A stretch of DNA of 64,000 nt, from the NCBI GenBank assembly GCA_001972305.1, contig BDDD01000116.1:186001-250000 (forward strand). Direction: 5' to 3'. The stretch is from Cephalotus follicularis. Taxonomy: Eukaryota; Streptophyta; Magnoliopsida; Oxalidales; Cephalotaceae. The position numbers were made by a program, and so were the translations under genes. Shown in pieces: positions 57,100 to 64,000 of the stretch; the first letter of the stretch is position 1; each line of letters opens with the position of its first letter. Below the pieces are notes generated by a model. That model worked only from the letters and a program-made list of their open reading frames with translations. It was not told where the DNA came from and ran no database searches.

Positions 57100-59813
57100 T
57101 TACAAGGCAAAGTAAGCAAAAAATCTATCATAGGTCTCATCCCCAGAGGGGATGTCTACAACTGCCGGGGGAGCCGGGGGAGCATCGTCATCCGTCAGGG
57201 GAGCCGGGGGAGCTTCTTTTTCAGGAGGAGGAGGAGCCAGAACATCCTCGGCCATCTGCGCTGGGGCAGGCTCCTCAGCAGTGACCCGGGAGAGAGGATC
57301 AGCATCAAAGGCCCCGAGACTGCCTGCCTCTGCAGATGCGGTGAAGGGGACAAGGTCATGGCCATTGGGCGACCAGCAGGGGTCCTGAACTTGACTTTGC
57401 TCCTCGTCGAAGGCTCTGAAGGCCTCGTCCTCAGCCTCTTCGACACCCTCCGGGATGAAGTCATACTCAGCTACGGAAGGACCACATATGAAGGAGCCTA
57501 GCGGGAGATCCGGGAAGCACTCGACCATGTTCCGACAGGTATAGTACCCCAGACAAAAGTTGGCCGAGGATCTCCTCAGGACCTCATGGTTGAAGTCCTC
57601 AGAAGCTTTGTAGAGCTCCACGGCCTGGTCCATAGCGTCTCGAAACTCCGTTGAGGCCTTGAAATCCAAGACAGCCCTCTCCGCAGGAGCTTTGGCCCTG
57701 GCGTCACCAAGCTCTTGGCACTTGATTAGCTGGCCGCTTAGGGCCTCCACCTTGCCTTGGAGCCCGGCAGCCCGCTCCATGACGGTAATCTTAAGCCCCC
57801 TCTCCATCCGCGCTTCCTCCATGGCGTCGTTCTTCTCAGCCGTTAGCCTTTCTTGGGCACCCAACACTTTTTCCAGCTGAGCGCGGACCGTGGTCAGAGA
57901 CCTGCTCAGCTCGGCATTCTCTGCCCCGAGTTGCTCGTTCAGGCTGGTCTCTTGGTCGGTCTTCTCCATCAAGAGATGAGCATTGACCATAGCCTGTGGA
58001 AAAAGAAAACGCCAGCACATGGTTAGAAAAAGGTCAAGTTCAAGTTCAAAAAAGAAACTCAAGGCAAATGTGCTTACCCGCTGACAGCACTGGAAGAGGT
58101 TGGTCCAAAGCTGTCCTGCCGTCCACTCCTCCTCAGCCCCGCCTCGTAAGGGAACATGCCTGCGCGGCCTAGCTCAGTGGCGACCCCCTGCGTCCTCAGG
58201 CAAACACCGGCTCGCCCAAGCTCCCCCAAGATATCCCCCACCTGCGCGAGCTCCGCAGCGGGGTAGGGATGGTCAGGGTCACAAAGGCGCCTTTCGACGG
58301 CCTCGTCCCCAGGGGCCTTCCCCTTCTTCGTCCGTTGCCTCTTTGAGGGTCGGCCAAGCTCCGTGTCGGACATGGGACCCCTGGCAGAGGCAGCTGGGAC
58401 CTCTCTGGAAGCTCCGACCTCCTCAGCAATACGCCCCGCATCAGCTGCGCACTCCTCCTCTGCTGCCCGGGCCTTCGCGGCCCTTTCCTCCTTGACCTTC
58501 GCTGCTATGGCCGCTGCAGCCTTGGCCTCCCTGGCCGCCACAGCCCTTGCCTCCCTGGCCTCGCTGGCCTCTGCATCACTGGACACTCTGGCCTCCTCGG
58601 ATATCGTCTGGGGAAGCTCATCTAGCCGGGCCCTGGCATCGGCCTGCCTGGCCGCTCTCCTCTCTGCCGCTGTGACTTCTCCAGGGCCTTCTGCCTCCTC
58701 TCGGCATCCCTCCTCTGCGTCGGGTCTGCAGAGCGGGCTTGTTCGCGACTGGCCCTGATCAGGTCCATCGCAGAGTCCTGGCGTGCCATCTCTGCACAGA
58801 CAAAGAAAGGAAGCAGCAGTTAGTAAAGCGTTAAAAAGTTGAACACAAATTTAAAAGGAAGCTAACCCTAGAGAAGGCTTAGTACGGCTCTCTCCTTGCG
58901 AGGTCACCGAGGAAGCAGCTCCGCCATGGCCACCCAGGCCCCTCTCTCTCCGTATCCCCATTGGCACCTCCTCAGCCTCCAGCTCCAGCCTAGCTCTGCG
59001 GCCTATAGACATGCTCAGCCCGTGCCGCCGCAAGCGGTCCTCGGACACCACCTTTAGCACATCCTCTGGCTCAAGGGCCGAGAGCCTCCTCAGGTCCGCT
59101 GTCTCCTCCATGGTCAGAAAAGACCTCTGGTTCAGGCGCCCGGTGTCCAGTGTGTCCGTCCAGGGGCAGGGGGTGAAGCCAGGGAGGTTTTTGACTAGGA
59201 TGTACTTCTCCCTCCAGCACTTGACCGTCTTAGTGTTCTCCGCCAGCAGCTTGGGGCGGCTCACACGCGACTTAAAGTGAAAGCCACGTTTCTTTGGGGT
59301 AGCAGCCACGGTGTGGAATTCCTTGAATAGCCCAATGGTGGGCACCGCGCCCGCTTCAAGACACCGCACAAGGAATCCAATGATGAACCCCCAGGACTGA
59401 GCTTGCAGCATTGAAGGGTGGATCCGGTAATTCCCAAGGACGGTGACAGTGAACGGCGGCAGTGGAAGCCTCAGCCCGTGCTCCAAAGCATCCTAGAACA
59501 CCATGAAGTGCCCAGGCTAGTTCATGGTGACTGACCGGGGGTCAACTGGGATCTCCAGATCCAGACCACCGGGGATGGCATCGTCCTTGACCAGCTGCGC
59601 CAATTTTTGCGGGCACATGGAGGTCTCATCAAAATCGGCCCGGAAGACCTGAACTCCGGCCCCCGTGGCCTCAACATTGGGGTTCCCAGCGGTGGAGGCC
59701 TCCATTTCCACCTCCACATTGAGGGGACGAACGGCAACTGTGACCCCCGTAGACGCACGGGCGACCGCTTCAGGGCCCCTGACGAATCTATTGGTCTGCT
59801 TCGTTCTAGCCAT
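57100..59813 (-). pseudogene. Tat-2 antisense gene, broken in exons 1-2, exon 3 open
   Basis: Same layout as in Tat-1. Exon 1 from ATG 59813 (or an upstream in-frame ATG at 59870) holds the Transposase_28-like domain (QSWGFIIGFLVRCLE), with two stops near 59490-59516. Its donor is not resolved. Exon 2 (58791-58078, acceptor CTGTGCAG) has a frameshift and carries an alanine-rich helix and a basic patch (SKRQRTKKGK). Exon 3 (57993-57100) is fully open: a coiled coil (ENAELSRSLTTVRAQLEKV), CLGYYTCRNMVECFPDLPL, and a Pro/Ala-rich acidic tail. A poly(A) signal AATAAA lies at 57053-57058, and a TATA-like TTTTAAATA lies upstream near 60019-60027. Confidence 0.75.
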
Positions 59814-60342
59814 GGAGTTGTCAGAGAGAGAGGATGAGGAAGACGAGGTGGTCATGGGTAGCTTGTACAAGGAAAGAGGTAAACGGAACTGGGTTCACCT
59901 GTGTTCTTGAGCGAAGGAGAAGACGAAGTTTGAAGGTACGAAAAGCAAAGGATTTGTGATATCTGTTGCTCTTAGGGTTTGAGAATGCGTAAAGAGGACC
60001 CCTCAAGAGGGAAGGGGTATTTAAAAACTCCCAGAACGAATCTGGACCGTAGATCCCAGGGACTATCAAGGGTGGAGATCCCCCTGTCAATTCAGGAGCG
60101 GTAAACGAAGGGACATGCGCTGGCATCGAAGCGTCAGGCCTTTAAGTTTCGAAGGGACATGCACGGGCATTGAAGCGTCAAACGTTTAAAATTCAAAATT
60201 TACGGCGTAATGATGGGTATTAATTGAGGGGGTGTGGCTCGAAGCGACACCTATCGTGCCCTATCTTGTCAACAGTTGGCGTGGTTTAAAAGGCTTGGGC
60301 CAAGTTCGCCTAACACAGGGTAAGGCCCCTCTGGAGGCTCCA

Positions 60343-60512
60343 CAAGCCTGCCCAGGAGGGGTCCCCCGCTCTGCCTCTCCCCTTCCCCTGGTCAGCACAG
60401 GAAGGGTCCGCAAGCCTACCCAGGAGGGGTCCCCCGCTCTGCCTCTCCCCTTCCCTTGGTCAGCACAGGAAGGGTCCGCAAGCCTGCCCAGGAGGGGTCC
60501 CCCGCTCTGCCT
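60343..60512. repeat. 68-bp tandem repeat, 2.5 copies
   Basis: Units start at 60343, 60411 and 60479 with CAAGCCTGCCCAGGAGGGG or one mismatch. They are nearly identical, so the expansion is recent. It lies in Tat-2 just before the polypurine tract and 3' LTR. Confidence 0.92.
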
Positions 60513-60601
60513 CTTTCTCCGGTGTACTAACCGTGCTCCTGTTTTCAACTTTGCTCCCCCTCCTCTGCCAAGGCCAGAGAAGAAGGACCAGGGAGGGTAT
60601 A

Positions 60602-61243
60602 TGATATGGGAAAAATCCTATTTTAAGCCTAATGACACGTGCCTCAATGGAAGGGAAACATGTGTTGTTCCAGGGCATGAGCACGTGGCACATATCACGT
60701 CAACAGGGAAAAAAGGCGCCTAAACAGACTGACAGGCCACAAAAGCCACAGGGTCAGACTTGCACGCCCCCGCAGCCACTTAGATAGGCTGACACACCGT
60801 CACATCAATATGGGAAAGGAGACTGACATGTCGGCGCAGCCCTCCAATCCATTAATGGGCTTGCTGCCATAGCCACCAAATGGAGAGGAGATCAAGGGAA
60901 ATGTCAGGACCTCTGACATTCTTTCCCTAGGGGCAAACAACTCCCGATTAGACGCTCATCAGTCACTAACATTCCTATAAATACCAGTTTAACAATCAAT
61001 ACAAATGTCAACCATTTTTCTAGCACACAAAGAACCTCATTACTCTCTGTACAACTGCTAACTTGAGCGTCGGAGTGTCCCCGGAAGAACAACCTCCTGG
61101 ACCTTCTACCTCTCTCTTTTGCTTGTGTAGGGATCACCAGCCATTACTAAACACCATTTCTCGGACAGATTCCAGTGTTCCCCTAAAACAAATCAAATTT
61201 TTACACGTGGGGTACTGTTAAAGAAAAGATTTCCACATCAACA
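60602..61243 (+). repeat. 3' LTR of Tat-2, uninterrupted
   Basis: 642 bp, TGATATGGG to CATCAACA, with TATA box CTATAAATA near 60976. This copy allowed the insertions in the 5' LTR to be delimited. Confidence 0.92.
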
Positions 61244-61945
61244 AAAAGTTGACCCAAAACTCTTAATTTCAAAGAACAGCAAAATAAATAAATGAAAGCT
61301 CCACGAAATCAAACACCAAAGATGAAAAAAACGTATCATAGAGTGAGAGAGGCAGATAGCTTCTCTTACAACTTTTTGGATCAATGCAAACAATCCATTA
61401 ATGGTGTCATTTTTTTATTTGTTTTTATCCATAAAAAATTTCTATAAGCAACACAACGAAAGACATGAAGAGAAACATACACGGAAGAAAAGGAATGAGT
61501 CTAAAATAGAGTACACAGCTAACAAAATTACTTCCCTTTAATTATCAACAAAAACAAAAACATAACAAATTTAAACAAAAAAAAAGCGTTTCAAGAAATA
61601 CAAAAATAGAGGTATTTTTTTTCTGATGTCAATCAAACTAAAAAAAAAAGGTACAAACAAATATAACTAATAAATCATATAACAATATGTCATAGGATAA
61701 GAAGAGAGCTAAGGATTTACACAAACTTTTTGCAGTAGAAGAGAGAACTTCCATAGTATAAAATCCAAATCCAAATCATAATTTATAGGAAGGAGCACAT
61801 TAATTTTTATGGAATGATTGAGAGCTAAACATTTTTCATACGGAACCCTTACCTAAATCAATTAGCTTCGTTAATTTTTGTTTTTGTTTTTTGGAACCCC
61901 TTTCCCTAAATAAATTAGCTTGGTTAAATTTTGTTTTTGTTTTTT
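61244..61945. other. AT-rich flank of Tat-2
   Basis: No gene was recognised. A tandem duplication of about 53 bp lies at 61841-61945 (each copy has 'attagctt' and ends in a T-rich 'gtttttgttttttg'). Confidence 0.5.
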
Positions 61946-62378
61946 GAAAAGTGAATATGTTGAATCACGTTATATGTTGAATCGGACTTAGATGTTGACT
62001 CACCTAAATTTGGTATACTTACGAGTTATATTTTACAAATTCGATCGTTCTATTTGATAATCTATATGTGTATATCATACATATTAATTTTGAAAAGAAT
62101 TAAAATTCTCTAACTATTTCATTATAATATAACAATTTTGACAGTTAAGCTAGTTTTTTATCATATCTAGTTATAACGGTCCAAATTGTTATATGAAATC
62201 GAAATAGTTAGAAGTATTCAATCATTTTGAAAATTTGTAGATATGATATACGTATATGGATTATCAAACATAACAGTCGAATTTGTAAAATATATAACCC
62301 GTAAGTATACCGATTTTAGGTGATCAAGTACTTAAACCTGATTCAACATATAAAATGATTGAACGCATTCACTTTTTC
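61946..62378. mobile_element. Foldback MITE with arms of about 200 bp
   Basis: The left end GAAAAGTGAATATGTTGAATC and the right end (inverted) GAAAAAGTGAATGCGTTCAATC match. Pairing continues over most of the element: GTATACTTACGAGTTATATTTTACAAATTCGA on the left answers a near-complement on the right. The centre is near 62160. There is no ORF. The target duplication is obscured by T-rich flanks. The long arms suggest a Mutator-like or other foldback MITE. Confidence 0.75.
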
Positions 62379-63668
62379 TTTATTTATTTTTTACTGATTT
62401 CAATTTCAACCCATCTATTAATGCCTATTACACTAACCAAATAACCTAAACGGGAGCCAAAGTAAAAACATATGGCAAAGACATGGTAAATAGTTGTACA
62501 TTTGAAGTAATGGTTGTTATTGTTGGTAGGTGAATGCACCGATTAAGGCTCGGGTCAATGATTCAATCGATGGTCTAATTGATCAACCAATAAATTAATT
62601 TTAAAATAAAAAATGTAAAATAAATAAATAAAATTTGACCTGAACAATTCAGTGTGATCCTAACTAATTGATCGGTTAGATCGATCCAATCAATCTCGTG
62701 TCACCGGCCCGATTGACCGAGTTGATCGAATCAACACTGAATCACCTACTTAAATAATTTTTTGATGATTGACTAAGGTCGGCTAATCCAATCTGAATTT
62801 AATAATTATGCCCGAAAGACTTAAATCTTCATAATCTCTCTCATTTATAATAAAAGATCAATCTATTGTTCGAAACATCCATAGATCTAAGGAATGGATT
62901 TAAAAAATTAATCATAGTAATGTTTTTTATAAGAAAAAGACTGATCCAAATAGTGACATAATTTGGACAAAAGTCGTTTCCATATTTATTTGGTTGCCTT
63001 ATCCATGTGTCTTGTGCTGTGTTAATAAAAGGTGGGCAGCAAAGGTAAAAAAAAAATTGGAAAAATATAAATATCTGTTTACTTTGTCCACGTGTCTTAT
63101 GCAGAAATGAACAGTATGTTAAAGCAGTGTATTCGATGAAATACCAACAATAATCAATTAAATAGTTAAAAATATTTAATTAATTTAAAAATTTATGTGT
63201 ATGATCTATATTGATAAAACAATAAATATAATGATTATGTTTAAAAAATACTAATCACATGTACAATAATTAAAGTGACCATGCACAGATTTACTGGTGT
63301 ATTTTCATGCGCAAATCATATATATATATATTAAATTTGTTGATGTTGTTCTTTTTTTTAAAGGTTTTGTCTTCTTTATTTTTGTATAAATTACCCCTTT
63401 TTGAAATTGATTACTTTTTTTTTTACTTACATTATTATATATATGCACAGGAAGTAATTCCTTATTTTGGCACTTCCAAAGCAAAATATTGCCAATTACA
63501 TTAGATCTAATTAAATTATTTTGCTGTTAAATATTCAGTGACTAGTTTAAATTAAGTCAACCCCATTAAAAAAGTTTATGTAATCGCATTTCTTTATTTT
63601 TTTGATGACCATCGTAATGATAGAGTTTTCCAATTTTCAGTATCAAACTTATTCCTTCCGATGATAAT
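62379..63668. other. AT-rich DNA, no gene seen
   Basis: Only short ORFs without recognisable features are present. A stretch at 62540-62760 repeats the words 'gatcga' and 'gattga' but forms no clear repeat unit. Confidence 0.5.
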
Positions 63669-64000
63669 ACAATATATTTATCATTACAGTATCCATTTAT
63701 GACAAAATTAGGTGATTACATTAATTGATAAAGCCTATATAAATGATATAACTTATAAGAGTGTGTTAATATATTATAGAGAACTTTAATATATTAAAAT
63801 GGTGAATATCACCAATTTAGGGATGACAATTTAGGGTTTAGGGTTCCAATAAAAATACAATATATTTATCATTACAGTATCCATTTATGATATTTATCAT
63901 TCCAGTATCCATTTATGACAAAATTAGGTGATCACATTAATAGATAAAGCCTATATAAATGATATAACTTATAAGAGTGTGTTAATATATTATAGAGAAC
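63669..64000. repeat. Tandem duplication of about 190-215 bp, cut by the window end
   Basis: Bases 63669-63785 recur from 63857 to the end ('acaatatatttatcattac', 'agcctatataaatgatat', 'agagtgtgttaatatatt'). The second copy has an extra internal repeat of about 29 bp ('tatttatcattccagtatcc'). Confidence 0.85.

Larger units (their letters stand above)
44515..61243 (+). mobile_element. Tat-2: second Tat-lineage gypsy element, with two nested insertions in its 5' LTR
   Basis: The LTR starts TGATATGGG at 44515 and, for the 3' copy, at 60602. The elements end CATCAACA at 50221 and 61243. The target duplication AAAAG is at 44510-44514 and 61244-61248. Removing the two nested insertions with one copy of each target duplication gives a 5' LTR of 642 bp, equal to the 3' LTR (60602-61243). 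The primer-binding region begins TGGCGCTGTCTGTGGGA at 50224. Gene order is as in Tat-1, including the antisense gene. Coding regions have many more stops and frameshifts than Tat-1, so this is the older or more eroded copy. Confidence 0.93.

Overview
The window is nuclear DNA of a flowering plant, most likely a eudicot and perhaps woody. It is AT-rich, has spliced GT-AG genes, a DYW-type PPR gene, a plant monofunctional aspartate kinase, and Ty1-copia and Ty3-gypsy/Tat LTR retrotransposons, SINEs and Stowaway-like MITEs. No bacterial or organellar features were seen. All homology calls are from recognition of motifs; no search was run.

Gene-bearing half (1-31,000): the 3' half of an RNF10-type RING-finger gene (232-2220, +); a SIA2-type sialyltransferase-like gene (4384-9442, +) that has lost its tenth exon; an intronless DYW PPR gene (10986-13442, +); an intronless Cgr1/CCDC86-like ribosome-biogenesis gene (17889-18455, -); a decayed Ty1-copia element (19105-25186, -) that itself holds a SINE; and a complete 13-exon aspartate kinase gene (25645-30092, -, with a 5'UTR intron and one probable GC-AG intron). 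Between the convergent PPR and Cgr1 genes lies a composite filler of about 4.2 kb. It is made of a copy of the 3' part of the sialyltransferase gene fused by microhomology to a copy of an aspartate-kinase exon/intron segment. The filler is flanked by a 23-bp direct repeat and looks like a template-switching patch at a staggered double-strand break. The later 700-bp deletion in the parent gene left the only copy of exon 10 inside the patch, so a chimeric gene with the PPR gene nested in its intron is conceivable.

Transposon half (31,163-61,243): two Tat-lineage gypsy elements in the same orientation. Tat-1 (31163-43080) has 899-bp LTRs and target-site duplication TTATC. Tat-2 (44515-61243) has 642-bp LTRs and duplication AAAAG. 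The left LTR of Tat-2 is split by two further LTR-like insertions (44720-47981 and 48260-50052), each with its own 5-bp duplication. Both Tat elements carry gag-protease-RT-RNaseH-aRNaseH-integrase on the + strand. Behind pol, each has an antisense, apparently spliced gene with TATA box, introns and poly(A) signal, coding a Transposase_28-like domain, a basic region and a coiled coil. Stops or frameshifts break the ORFs of both elements.

The tail (61,244-64,000) is AT-rich, with a long foldback MITE and a short tandem duplication running off the window.
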